Of a stretch of DNA of 64,000 nucleotides, positions 35,124 to 43,717 are shown piece by piece. The position numbers and the translations under genes are program-made. Source of the stretch: Limnobaculum parvum (GTDB lineage: Bacteria; Pseudomonadota; Gammaproteobacteria; Enterobacterales; Enterobacteriaceae); contig NZ_CP029185.2 of the NCBI RefSeq assembly GCF_003096015.2, forward strand, positions 3,010,001 through 3,074,000. Direction: 5' to 3'. The stretch's first letter is position 1; every line of letters begins with the position of its first letter. The notes beneath the pieces were generated by a model that worked only from the letters and a program-made list of their open reading frames with translations, made no database searches and was not told the DNA's origin.

Positions 35124-36332
35124 ATGCCCGCTTGCGGACTCAACAATCAGCGCATACGCCATCACAACAAAAGCGTACTGTTGGAAATTCTGTACCGAGA
35201 GAAGATCGCCAGTAAATCCACGCTAGCAAAGCAATCGCAGCTCTCTATTCCTGCCGTCAGTAAAATCCTGTCGGAGCTTGAACAAGAAAATAAAGTATCG
35301 CATCAACAAGAGAGTCTGCACGCTCGGGGAAATAGCGGCGGCAGCTATCGTATTACGCCAGAACCGGGTTTTATTCTGTGCCTTAATGTGACTCCCTATA
35401 TGATTGAAAGCGTTCTTGTCGATGGTTGGATTACCCCTCAATCCTCCCTGAAATCCACCAGTATCAAGGCCACAACACCTGAAGCACTATTGACAGAAAT
35501 TGAACGTCTGTATCGGCAGTATTATCAACTCAATCGCCCTCAGCCATTGCGGCTGGCACTATCAATTCATGGTCAAGTTAATCCCGTTACTGGCGTCTCG
35601 CAAAATATGCCCCAAGCACCATGGAATGATCCTATCGAGATAAAATATCTGCTGGAAGAACGGCTAAATACAGAGCTGCTCATCGATAATGACTGCATCA
35701 TGCTGGCTCTGGCAGAGAAGTGGCAAAACCCTCACAACGTTCAGGATTTCTGCGTGATTAATGTGGATTACGGTATTGGCTCGTCATTCGTCATTCACCA
35801 TCAAATCTATCGAGGGAGTCTCTATGGCAGTGGGCAGATAGGGCACACCATTATCGATCCTGATGGCAGCCTGTGTGATTGCGGTCGCTATGGCTGCCTA
35901 GAGACTATTGCCTCTCTTTCTGCCTTAAAAAAAATAGCGCGTAAGATGCGTAAAGTTCATCCCCGACATGGTCAGGAGCAGAGCTTGTCAGCAACCCCCT
36001 CCACCGAATGGTTGATTGCCCATTACCATCAAGGAGATGAGGAAGTACGCAGCATGGTCAATAGAGCGGCCCGCGCAATTGGCCTTAGCTTGTATAATTT
36101 TTTAAATATATTAAATATCAATCAAATATATCTATACGGGCGTAGCTGTGGGTTCGATAAAGAGTGGCTACAACTGATTCAAGAGCAAACGGGTTTTAAC
36201 CCATTTGACCAAACGGATACGGTATTTATCAATGCCACTAATATTACTTTCGGTCAGCTATCTCGTCAGCAGCAGGTGATGGGAATTGCTTACTTATATG
36301 TAGAACAAGCGTTAAAGGAGATGAACGAGTAG
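35124..36332 (+). CDS. yphH: ROK-family transcriptional regulator (YphH-like)
   Basis: A 402-residue NagC/Mlc-type regulator: an N-terminal winged helix (about 15-70, SKSTLAKQSQLSIPAVSKILSEL) and a sugar-kinase-like effector domain. The ROK zinc motif reads CDCGRYGCLE, preceded by GQIGHTIIDPDG, so the zinc ligands are intact. It is divergent from yphG across 104 bases, the same layout as yphG-yphH in E. coli, and very likely represses the yphG-yphB-porter cluster until its sugar appears. I could not define the operator with confidence. Confidence 0.87.
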   Translation: MPACGLNNQRIRHHNKSVLLEILYREKIASKSTLAKQSQLSIPAVSKILSELEQENKVSHQQESLHARGNSGGSYRITPEPGFILCLNVTPYMIESVLVDGWITPQSSLKSTSIKATTPEALLTEIERLYRQYYQLNRPQPLRLALSIHGQVNPVTGVSQNMPQAPWNDPIEIKYLLEERLNTELLIDNDCIMLALAEKWQNPHNVQDFCVINVDYGIGSSFVIHHQIYRGSLYGSGQIGHTIIDPDGSLCDCGRYGCLETIASLSALKKIARKMRKVHPRHGQEQSLSATPSTEWLIAHYHQGDEEVRSMVNRAARAIGLSLYNFLNILNINQIYLYGRSCGFDKEWLQLIQEQTGFNPFDQTDTVFINATNITFGQLSRQQQVMGIAYLYVEQALKEMNE

Positions 36333-36640
36333 AGCCTAAGAGCGTATTTTCTACGTTGCTGAAAGATGCCGTTTTTTATCTATTTTTACTGTTATAAGAA
36401 AGGAGTCGTTCATAAAAGAATCTCTTACTGATTTTTCATTTTCAGTTTTAGGATAATCAATCGGCGGTTAAAAACACAGTACACTGACAATGACTACGCT
36501 GGAGATTAAATATATTATTAAAAATCATGATGATAAAAAAACCGCGTCTCACAACTCATTTCCTAGACCAAAATCACTTGCTGAAGCGTTCATATTTCAA
36601 ACAACTTTTTTGATATCGACAACATCAGCCTTTCAGCTAA
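36333..36640. other. AT-rich gap between convergent yphH and luxR-type gene
   Basis: This 308-base region separates two convergent genes. I see no clear terminator, repeat or frame in it. The base composition falls sharply here and stays low through the next gene. Confidence 0.4.
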
Positions 36641-37333
36641 CTAATTAAGTAAATTTAATTCAATCGCTTTCTTTATTGCATGTCTGGCATTTGAGACATT
36701 CAGCTTATTTACGATATTCTTCATATGAAATTTTATTGTTCTTTCACGAATACCTAAAATGATAGCTGATTCTATATAGGTCTTCCCCATACTAACCCAC
36801 TGCAATATCTCTAGCTCCCTCGATGATAATATTGAACCCTCGTTCTCAATAAGTAGGTTATTATTAATCACATTATTCACTTTATCATGCGTTTTAATTA
36901 GTAGAAATTGTATATCTGCCAGATTATTTTGAATTTTATCGTGAAAATACTCATCTCTGTTTATATTGCAAAAACTGAGTAAAACCAAGTTATTACTGGC
37001 ATCACGAAGCGTAAAGGTAAAACCATCAAAAATATTGTAGCGTGAGGGAAAAGTTTCCATACCATTACTCGCCGTGCTTTTACTCGGTTCCAGAATGTCA
37101 CTCCATGCAAAAGGAAGTATTGACTGTTTTGCATAAACGACTATCGGATCAAAAAGATAAAGCTCCGCAGCGATATAGCAAGACAACCACTCCTCCGGGT
37201 AGTTCGAAAGAATGATGGGTGCAGTTTGTGCGTACTTAGGGATGAGGAAATAGCAATAGTGACTAATACCATATGACTGTAACTGTTTTTCTAATAGCAG
37301 CTTAATACTTTTATCATTTCTAAAAGGCCCCAT
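36641..37333 (-). CDS. LuxR-type quorum-sensing regulator (solo)
   Basis: A 230-residue regulator with an N-terminal autoinducer-binding domain and a C-terminal LuxR helix-turn-helix (LSSRELEILQWVSMGKTYIES to TIKFHMKNIVNKL). Residues conserved in acyl-homoserine-lactone receptors are present: Trp and Tyr in EEWLSCYIAAELYLFDPIVV, the Asp-Pro pair in FDPIV, Trp in FAWSD, Gly in FDGFTF, and Glu, Leu and Gly of the HTH. No luxI synthase is present in the window, so it may be an orphan receptor for its own or foreign signals. The gene is much more AT-rich than its neighbours, a sign of transfer. Confidence 0.85.
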   Translation of the reverse strand: MGPFRNDKSIKLLLEKQLQSYGISHYCYFLIPKYAQTAPIILSNYPEEWLSCYIAAELYLFDPIVVYAKQSILPFAWSDILEPSKSTASNGMETFPSRYNIFDGFTFTLRDASNNLVLLSFCNINRDEYFHDKIQNNLADIQFLLIKTHDKVNNVINNNLLIENEGSILSSRELEILQWVSMGKTYIESAIILGIRERTIKFHMKNIVNKLNVSNARHAIKKAIELNLLN

Positions 37334-37845
37334 AATCTATTTCTACCTCTAATTCTGACGCCGAATATATACATTGATAACACCATATCCACATAGCATA
37401 GCCCCATCTGGTAATAAGATATACTGTCATTATTACCAATAATTCACTCTGCTAAATAAATATAAACCCTCCCACGCCGGCGTATATTCAATAACGACTT
37501 ATAGCGCACCTTGGAATAACTTCTTGAATATTTTGGGCTTCGCCTCTAACACAGAATTTATAATAGAATAATTAATGAGATAATATAAAAAAATCGATCT
37601 TAAAAACTAACAATTAAGATATAAATAATTTTTTATGTTGCAATATATTGAAATTACAACACCACCTATTTCTTCAAGCAAAATAAATGTACTAACCTAT
37701 GGATAACTCAAACAATTCAACTATACTTCATCCCATTGGGGCTGGGCTTTCATCCATTCTCTTGCCATATTTCGAGATATAAATCTAGAAATTCCACAAT
37801 TGACAAATATATATTATTTAATAATAGCAGAACAGGACGTAAACT
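37334..37845. other. AT-rich divergent region between luxR-type and DoxX genes
   Basis: The 512-base gap holds two divergent promoters. It is strongly AT-rich. I searched for lux-box-like palindromes (ACCTG-N10-CAGGT type) and saw none that is convincing. Confidence 0.4.
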
Positions 37846-38277
37846 ATGCTTGCAAAACTGAATCAATCATTTACTCGCCTGACAGATCATCAGGACGGCG
37901 GAAAGCTTCTTTTAAGAGTCGTATTTTCCGTACTCATGATATTTCACGGCGTAGCTAAAATAGAACATGGCGTTGGTTGGATTGGTGATATGTTAGTAAA
38001 TCAAGGATTACCTTACTTCATTGCTTACGGCGTTTTTATTGGTGAAATTGTTGCCCCGATACTGATTATTTTGGGTATTTTCACTCGCCCTGCGGCATTA
38101 ATTGTGGCGTTTACTCTGTTAGTAGCCACCTTGATGGTAGGCACCGGAAAAATATATACACTGACCAAAGTTGGTGCTTGGGGCCTAGAAACCGAATCGC
38201 TCTATTTCTTTGCTGCCATCATCACCATGTTACTGGGTAGCGGTCGATATTCTGTTGTAGGCCCTGATTACCGTTAA
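37846..38277 (+). CDS. DoxX-family membrane protein
   Basis: A 143-residue inner-membrane protein with four predicted helices, of the DoxX/YqjF-like family. Typical features are LLLRVVFSVLMIFHGVAKIEHG in helix 1, GEIVAPILIILGIFTRPAAL across helices 2-3 and the short SGRYSVVGPDYR tail. Members are linked loosely to redox and thiol stress, and no reaction is agreed. E. coli YphA is also a DoxX protein, but this one is distinct in sequence, so I do not use that name. Confidence 0.82.
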   Translation: MLAKLNQSFTRLTDHQDGGKLLLRVVFSVLMIFHGVAKIEHGVGWIGDMLVNQGLPYFIAYGVFIGEIVAPILIILGIFTRPAALIVAFTLLVATLMVGTGKIYTLTKVGAWGLETESLYFFAAIITMLLGSGRYSVVGPDYR

Positions 38278-38294
38278 TTTCCCCAACATTCTTG

Positions 38295-38321
38295 GCCCGG
38301 ATAGATCACCTTTATCCGGGC
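38295..38321 (+). terminator. Terminator-like hairpin after the DoxX gene
   Basis: GCCCGGATA and TATCCGGGC form a nine-pair stem 17 bases past the stop codon. The T run after it is poor (CTATCTTGACT), so termination strength is uncertain. Confidence 0.6.
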
Positions 38322-38480
38322 TATCTTGACTATTCCGTTCACCTTTTGCCATCGCTATTCTGCTAATTCGCACAAGGAATTAGCTCAAATATACATTCAT
38401 AGCCATTACCTGTTTATGCTAACGTTAATGACATTACCCTACGGTTAATCGAACCCAAATCGAGACGGAAGCTGCATCTT

Positions 38481-39467
38481 ATGGCCAAGACAAAACGCCT
38501 TCTGATTGTTGTTGTCATCCTCTGTACCATTGCCGCCTTTTACTCGTGGAATAGCTATAACCACAGTAGAAACGCATCGCTATCCCTTTATGGTAACGTT
38601 GACATCAGAACGGTAAATCTAAATTTTCGCGTTGGTGGGCGTCTGGCTTCATTAACCGTTGATGAAGGCGACCGCGTAAAACCTGGGCAAATTCTGGGTC
38701 GATTGGATGATGTCCCCTACATCAATGCGCTACAGCAAGCCAAAGCGAATGTTGAATCACTGAAAGCGCGTCTGGCATTGGTACAAGAAGGCTATCGCAC
38801 AGAAGAGATAGCGCAGGTCAAAGCGGCACTAACGCAGAATCAGGCCGCTTATCAATATGCCGAAAGCTTCTATCAACGCCAGTTGGGCCTGTGGAAAACA
38901 CGATCGGTTTCCGCCAATACCCTTGATGATGCCCGCAATGCAAGGGATCAAGCCAAAGCCTCCTTACAATCAGCGAAAGATAAATTAGCGCAGTTTGAAA
39001 CTGGCAGCCGCCCGCAAGAAATAGCAGAGGCTAAAGCGAATCTGTCACAGGCTGAAGCGGCTTTAGCTCAGGCTGAATTGAATCTATCAGATACCACCTT
39101 ACTGTCCCCTTCCGAAGGCACCATTCTTACCCGTGCTCTTGAACCAGGCAGCATGCTGAGTGCCAGTAATACGGTATTTAGCCTGTCATTAACCAATCCG
39201 GTATGGGTAAGAGCCTATGTGAGTGAAGTCAATCTGGCTAAAGCGATGCCCGGTACTGAGCTTGAAATCTATACCGATGCACGCCCCGATAAGCCTTACC
39301 ACGGCACGATTGGTTTTGTTTCCCCTAATGCGGAATTTACGCCAAAAAGTGTCGAAACCCCTGAACTTCGTACCGATCTGGTCTATCGCCTGAGGGTTAT
39401 CGTTTCCGATCCGGATGATAATTTACGTCAGGGTATGCCAGTTACCCTCGCTTTTCCGGTTCGCTAA
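38481..39467 (+). CDS. ybhG: HlyD-type membrane fusion protein YbhG
   Basis: A 328-residue periplasmic adaptor anchored by one N-terminal helix (LLIVVVILCTIAAFYSW). It links an inner-membrane ABC exporter to an outer-membrane channel, probably TolC. The lipoyl half-motifs (VNLNFRVGGRLASLTVDEGDRVKPGQ and the later LLSPSEGTILTRALEPG) flank a long coiled-coil hairpin (about 70-190). DKPYHGTIGFVSP and TETPELRTDLVYRLR-like segments match E. coli YbhG. It opens ybhGFSR and ends eight bases before ybhF. Confidence 0.92.
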   Translation: MAKTKRLLIVVVILCTIAAFYSWNSYNHSRNASLSLYGNVDIRTVNLNFRVGGRLASLTVDEGDRVKPGQILGRLDDVPYINALQQAKANVESLKARLALVQEGYRTEEIAQVKAALTQNQAAYQYAESFYQRQLGLWKTRSVSANTLDDARNARDQAKASLQSAKDKLAQFETGSRPQEIAEAKANLSQAEAALAQAELNLSDTTLLSPSEGTILTRALEPGSMLSASNTVFSLSLTNPVWVRAYVSEVNLAKAMPGTELEIYTDARPDKPYHGTIGFVSPNAEFTPKSVETPELRTDLVYRLRVIVSDPDDNLRQGMPVTLAFPVR

Positions 39468-39475
39468 GGTGCACC

Positions 39476-41230
39476 ATGAGTGATACTGACTCAGTAAACG
39501 TCCACCATATCGTTCTGGATAACGTTGAGAAAAGCTTTAAAGGACTCGCTAAACCTGCCGTCGCCAGACTGACAACGCAAATTGACAGCGGTGCGGTGAT
39601 GGGGTTAGTCGGGCCAGACGGTGCCGGTAAAACCACATTAATTCGTATGTTGGCGGGTTTGCTTAAACCTGATTCCGGTACCATTCGGGTTGTGGGTCTG
39701 GATCCGATCAAAAATGATGGCGAACTGCACGCAGTGTTAGGTTATATGCCGCAAAAATTTGGCCTATATGAAGATCTGTCGGTAATCGAAAACCTGAATC
39801 TGTATGCGGATCTCCGCGGTGTCATTGGCGAAGAACGTAAAATCATCTTTGAAAAACTGCTAACCTTCACCGACCTATCCCGCTTTACCGATCGGCTGGC
39901 CGGTAAACTCTCCGGCGGTATGAAACAAAAACTGGGTTTAGCCTGTACGCTGATAGGTCAGCCAAAAGTCTTACTGCTGGATGAACCCGGTGTCGGCGTT
40001 GACCCTATATCCCGCCGGGAACTGTGGAAGATGGTGCATGAACTGGCGGATGAAGGCATGCTGATTCTGTGGAGTACCTCCTATCTGGATGAAGCAGAGC
40101 AATGCCGTCAGGTACTGTTAATGAATGAAGGTGAACTCATTTTTAACGGCCCGCCAAAGAAACTGACCCAACGTATGGCGGGCCGAAGCGTTCTGATTAC
40201 CGCCATGCAGGGAACCAATCGCAAAATGTTGCAAAAGGCGCTGGCTCTGCCGCAGGTTAGCGATGGCGTTATCCAAGGGAAATCCGTCCGCCTGATTCTG
40301 CGTGAAGGAGAGGATCACAGCAAATTACCTGAATGGCTTGGTCAGCCTGAAGCCTACATAGAAGAAGCCGAACCTCGATTTGAAGATGCTTTTATTGATT
40401 TATTAGGGGGAAACCCGACCAGTGAATCTGCTCTGGGACAAATTATGCCAAGTGTTGAGGGCAACCCTCACGATGTGGTGATCGAAGCTATTTCACTAAC
40501 TAAAAAGTTTGGCAGCTTTGCCGCAACGGATAACGTGAGCTTTCAGGTAAAACGAGGTGAAATTTTTGGCCTGTTGGGGCCTAACGGGGCTGGCAAATCT
40601 ACCACCTTTAAGATGATGTGCGGTTTGCTAGTACCCACCAGCGGAAAAGCGCTGGTATTGGATATGGACTTGAAAACCAGTTCCGGTAAAGCACGCCAGA
40701 GGCTGGGGTATATGGCGCAAAAATTCTCTCTGTATGGCAACCTGACGGTGGAGCAGAATCTGAAATTCTTTTCCGGTGCCTATGGCCTGTATGGAGAGAA
40801 ACAGAAAAATAAGATGGCCGATATGATCAAGGCCTTTAACTTCACCCCAATCCTTAAGCAAGAGCCAAATGCTTTACCCTTAGGATTTAAACAGCGTCTG
40901 GCCCTCTCCTGCGCTCTGATGCATGAACCGGACATTCTATTTCTCGATGAACCTACTTCCGGCGTCGATCCCGTTACCCGTCGGGAGTTTTGGCTGCACA
41001 TTAACAGCATGGTGGAAAAAGGGGTTACGGTGATGGTCACCACCCACTTTATGGACGAAACAGAATATTGCGACCGTATTGGCTTGGTCTATCGGGGGAA
41101 AATCATTGCCGCTGGCTCACCTGACGATCTTAAGCAGCAGATTGCGACCGCAGAGAACCCTAATCCAACCATGGAGCAGGCATTTATTGATTTAGTATTG
41201 GGTTATGACAAGGAGGTTGAAAGTGGGTGA
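39476..41230 (+). CDS. ybhF: ABC exporter ATPase with two nucleotide-binding domains, YbhF
   Basis: A 584-residue cytosolic ATPase with two ABC domains in tandem. The first has Walker A GPDGAGKTT, signature LSGGMKQ and Walker B LLLDEP; the second has GPNGAGKST, a degenerate signature LPLGFKQ and ILFLDEPTSG. The asymmetric second signature is also found in E. coli YbhF, by memory. It powers export through the YbhS-YbhR membrane pair; E. coli YbhGFSR is linked to drug and cation efflux. It overlaps ybhS by eight bases. Confidence 0.93.
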   Translation: MSDTDSVNVHHIVLDNVEKSFKGLAKPAVARLTTQIDSGAVMGLVGPDGAGKTTLIRMLAGLLKPDSGTIRVVGLDPIKNDGELHAVLGYMPQKFGLYEDLSVIENLNLYADLRGVIGEERKIIFEKLLTFTDLSRFTDRLAGKLSGGMKQKLGLACTLIGQPKVLLLDEPGVGVDPISRRELWKMVHELADEGMLILWSTSYLDEAEQCRQVLLMNEGELIFNGPPKKLTQRMAGRSVLITAMQGTNRKMLQKALALPQVSDGVIQGKSVRLILREGEDHSKLPEWLGQPEAYIEEAEPRFEDAFIDLLGGNPTSESALGQIMPSVEGNPHDVVIEAISLTKKFGSFAATDNVSFQVKRGEIFGLLGPNGAGKSTTFKMMCGLLVPTSGKALVLDMDLKTSSGKARQRLGYMAQKFSLYGNLTVEQNLKFFSGAYGLYGEKQKNKMADMIKAFNFTPILKQEPNALPLGFKQRLALSCALMHEPDILFLDEPTSGVDPVTRREFWLHINSMVEKGVTVMVTTHFMDETEYCDRIGLVYRGKIIAAGSPDDLKQQIATAENPNPTMEQAFIDLVLGYDKEVESG

Positions 41231-42377
41231 TTCACCAGTCAAAAAGCCAAATACCTTCTTCTCCCTGCGTCGCCTGTTTGCCCTGTGCCGTAAAGAGAGC
41301 TACCAAATCCTGCGGGATCCCAGCAGCGGGCTGATCGCCTTTGTGATCCCACTGATGCTGCTGTTTATTTTTGGTTATGGTATCAATCTGGATTCCAGCA
41401 AATTAAAGATCGGGATTTTGATGGAACAACAAACGCCAGAAGCTCGCCATCTGGTCGATGCTTTTATTGGTTCCGCCTATATCGCACCCACTATCAGTAC
41501 CGATCGCCGCACATTAATTCATAAGCTACAGGCGGGTGAAATTCGTGGCTTAGTGGTAATTCCTTCTGACTTTTCACAACACCTGCTGCGACCGGAAGAT
41601 ACCACTCCCATTCAGGTGATAACCGATGGCAGTGAACCTAATACCGCCAACTTTGCTCAGGGGTATGCTGAAGGTATCTGGCAAATCTGGCAGCGAAATC
41701 AGGCTATCGATCGAGGAGAGACGCCTCAGGGGTTAATCGATGTTCAGCTACGCTACTGGTTTAACCCTTCAGCCATTAGCCGCAATTTTATTATTCCCGG
41801 CGCTATCACCATTATTATGACGGTGATTGGCGCGATTCTCACCTCGTTGGTCATCGCCCGTGAATGGGAACGCGGTACCATGGAAGCACTACTTTCCACT
41901 CAGGTTACCCGGGGAGAGTTACTGCTATCCAAGCTAATTCCTTATTACTTCCTCGGTATGATTGCTATGGCACTGTGCGTGGTGGTGGCGGTACTGGTCA
42001 TGGACGTGCCCTATCGGGGGTCATTACCGATCCTGTTTGGAATGAGCAGCCTGTTCCTTGCCAGCACGTTGGGTATGGGGCTACTAATATCGACCTTAAC
42101 CCGCAACCAGTTTAACGCCGCGATGGTGGCGCTGAATGCCGCTTTTTTACCGGCGGTGATGCTATCCGGCTTCATATTTGAAATTGACAGCATGCCAGAG
42201 GTAGTACGAGCGGTAACCTATATCATTCCCGCCCGTTACTTTGTCAGCACCTTACAAACCCTGTTTCTGGCTGGAAATATTGGCCCCATTCTGTTTATTA
42301 ATCTGCTGTTCCTGATTGCATCTGCGGTTTTCTTTATTGGGTTAACGGCACTGAAAACCAAACGGCGTCTGGACTAA
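41223..42377 (+). CDS. ybhS: ABC exporter permease YbhS
   Basis: A 384-residue inner-membrane permease with one N-terminal helix (FVIPLMLLFIFGYGINLDSSKL), a large periplasmic loop and a C-terminal helix bundle of the ABC-2 type (IIPGAITIIMTVIGAILTSLV onward). The start is GTG at 41223, preceded by the ideal AAGGAGG (41210-41216) with six bases between; the in-frame ATG at 41205 lies upstream of that site and is rejected. The start lies inside the end of ybhF, which suggests coupled translation. The CxxQxxRDPSS-like segment SYQILRDPSSG matches the family. Confidence 0.92.
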   Translation: MGDSPVKKPNTFFSLRRLFALCRKESYQILRDPSSGLIAFVIPLMLLFIFGYGINLDSSKLKIGILMEQQTPEARHLVDAFIGSAYIAPTISTDRRTLIHKLQAGEIRGLVVIPSDFSQHLLRPEDTTPIQVITDGSEPNTANFAQGYAEGIWQIWQRNQAIDRGETPQGLIDVQLRYWFNPSAISRNFIIPGAITIIMTVIGAILTSLVIAREWERGTMEALLSTQVTRGELLLSKLIPYYFLGMIAMALCVVVAVLVMDVPYRGSLPILFGMSSLFLASTLGMGLLISTLTRNQFNAAMVALNAAFLPAVMLSGFIFEIDSMPEVVRAVTYIIPARYFVSTLQTLFLAGNIGPILFINLLFLIASAVFFIGLTALKTKRRLD

Positions 42378-42380
42378 TCA

Positions 42381-43508
42381 ATGATGCAAGATACTCTCAT
42401 CATACTTCACCGCATGTTGTCACTGATCGCCAAAGAGCTACAGTCGCTGCTGCGCGATCCGCAAACCAGAGCCATTCTGGTACTGCCGGTATTGATGCAG
42501 GTGATTCTGTTTCCGTTTGCTGCTACGTTAGAAGTGACCAACGCCAGCATTGCTATCTACAGTGAGGATAACGGTAAATCTTCCATTGAGCTAACCCAGC
42601 GGATTGCCAAGGCCAAAGCCTTCAGTAATGTCATTCTGCTGCGCGGTTCGCAAGAAATAGAACCGACCATTAATCAGCAAAAAGCATTGTTGCTGGTACG
42701 CTTCCCGGCAGATTTTTCCCGCCGTATCGAATCGGGCCAAAATACACCGCTGCAAATTATTCTCGATGGCCGCCGCTCTAACAGCGCACAAATTGCTGCC
42801 AACTATATTCAACAGATTATTAAGCAATACCAATTAGAAATCAGTGCTGGAGTACCTAAACAGAACAATAGCCAATTAGTGATGCGAAACTGGTATAACC
42901 CAAACTTGGATTACAAATGGTTTGTAGTGCCATCGTTGATCGCCATGATTGTTACCATCGGCGTACTGATTGTGACCTCACTCTCCGTAGCCCGCGAGCG
43001 GGAACAGGGAACTCTGGAACAATTGTTAGTTTCTCCACTTACCACTTGGCAAATATTTATTGGTAAGGCCGTTCCAGCAATGATTGTGGCGATGTTTCAG
43101 GCCTCTATTGTGCTGATCATCGGGATCTTTTTCTATCAGATCCCCTTCGCCGGATCGCTAATGCTGTTTTACAGCACCATGCTGATTTACACCCTGTCAC
43201 TGGTAGGTTTTGGCCTGCTGATCTCTTCGCTGTGCGCTACGCAACAACAAGCATTTATTGGCATGTTTGTATTTATGATGCCGGCCATTCTGCTATCCGG
43301 CTATGTAACACCGGTAGAGAATATGCCGGTGTGGCTACAAAACCTCACTTGGATTAACCCAATCCGCCACTTCACCGATATCACTAAGCAGATTTACCTG
43401 AAAGACGCCGATTTCTCGATTATTTGGGGAAGCCTGTGGCCGCTGTTGGTCATTACTGTTACCACGGGGAGCATGGCTTATTGGATGTTCAGGAGAAAGA
43501 TTAGCTAA
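42381..43508 (+). CDS. ybhR: ABC exporter permease YbhR
   Basis: A 375-residue inner-membrane permease, the partner of YbhS in a heterodimeric ABC-2 exporter. LLRDPQTRAILVLPVLMQV opens helix 1, and AREREQGTLEQLLVSPLTTW and WINPIRHFTDITKQIYLKDA are near identical to E. coli YbhR. It starts three bases after ybhS and ends the operon. E. coli has the regulator cecR (ybiH) upstream of ybhG; no such gene is next to this copy. A family A repeat follows. Confidence 0.93.
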   Translation: MMQDTLIILHRMLSLIAKELQSLLRDPQTRAILVLPVLMQVILFPFAATLEVTNASIAIYSEDNGKSSIELTQRIAKAKAFSNVILLRGSQEIEPTINQQKALLLVRFPADFSRRIESGQNTPLQIILDGRRSNSAQIAANYIQQIIKQYQLEISAGVPKQNNSQLVMRNWYNPNLDYKWFVVPSLIAMIVTIGVLIVTSLSVAREREQGTLEQLLVSPLTTWQIFIGKAVPAMIVAMFQASIVLIIGIFFYQIPFAGSLMLFYSTMLIYTLSLVGFGLLISSLCATQQQAFIGMFVFMMPAILLSGYVTPVENMPVWLQNLTWINPIRHFTDITKQIYLKDADFSIIWGSLWPLLVITVTTGSMAYWMFRRKIS

Positions 43509-43544
43509 CAGGTATTTGTAGAAGAGAGGTTTTTAACAAAGTTA

Positions 43545-43700
43545 ATCATCGGGAGAGGCCGCCGCTGGGGTCGACTTGGCGCAAGCCAACGAAGTACCCC
43601 TAGGCGGACTAGGCCGATGCACTCCGTAGCTGAGTTATGGCCCAACCGACCGAGCACTACGCCAATATAAGCACCATGCCATTACGGCCGGAATATTCAT
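43545..43700 (-). repeat. Family A intergenic repeat, copy 4 (inverted)
   Basis: Read on the minus strand, the core at 43691-43646 runs CCGGCCG to CGGTCGG and is followed by TTGGGCCATAACTCAGC, then the CTTGCGCCAAGTCGACCCC module and the CTCTCCC end. The order of modules equals that of the plus-strand copies. It lies between convergent ybhR and sufI. Confidence 0.8.
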
Positions 43701-43717
43701 CGAAGCTAATATCGATA

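Noticed and set aside
37334..37845. Lux-box operator next to the LuxR-type gene
   Set aside because: No 20-base palindrome of the expected form could be seen.
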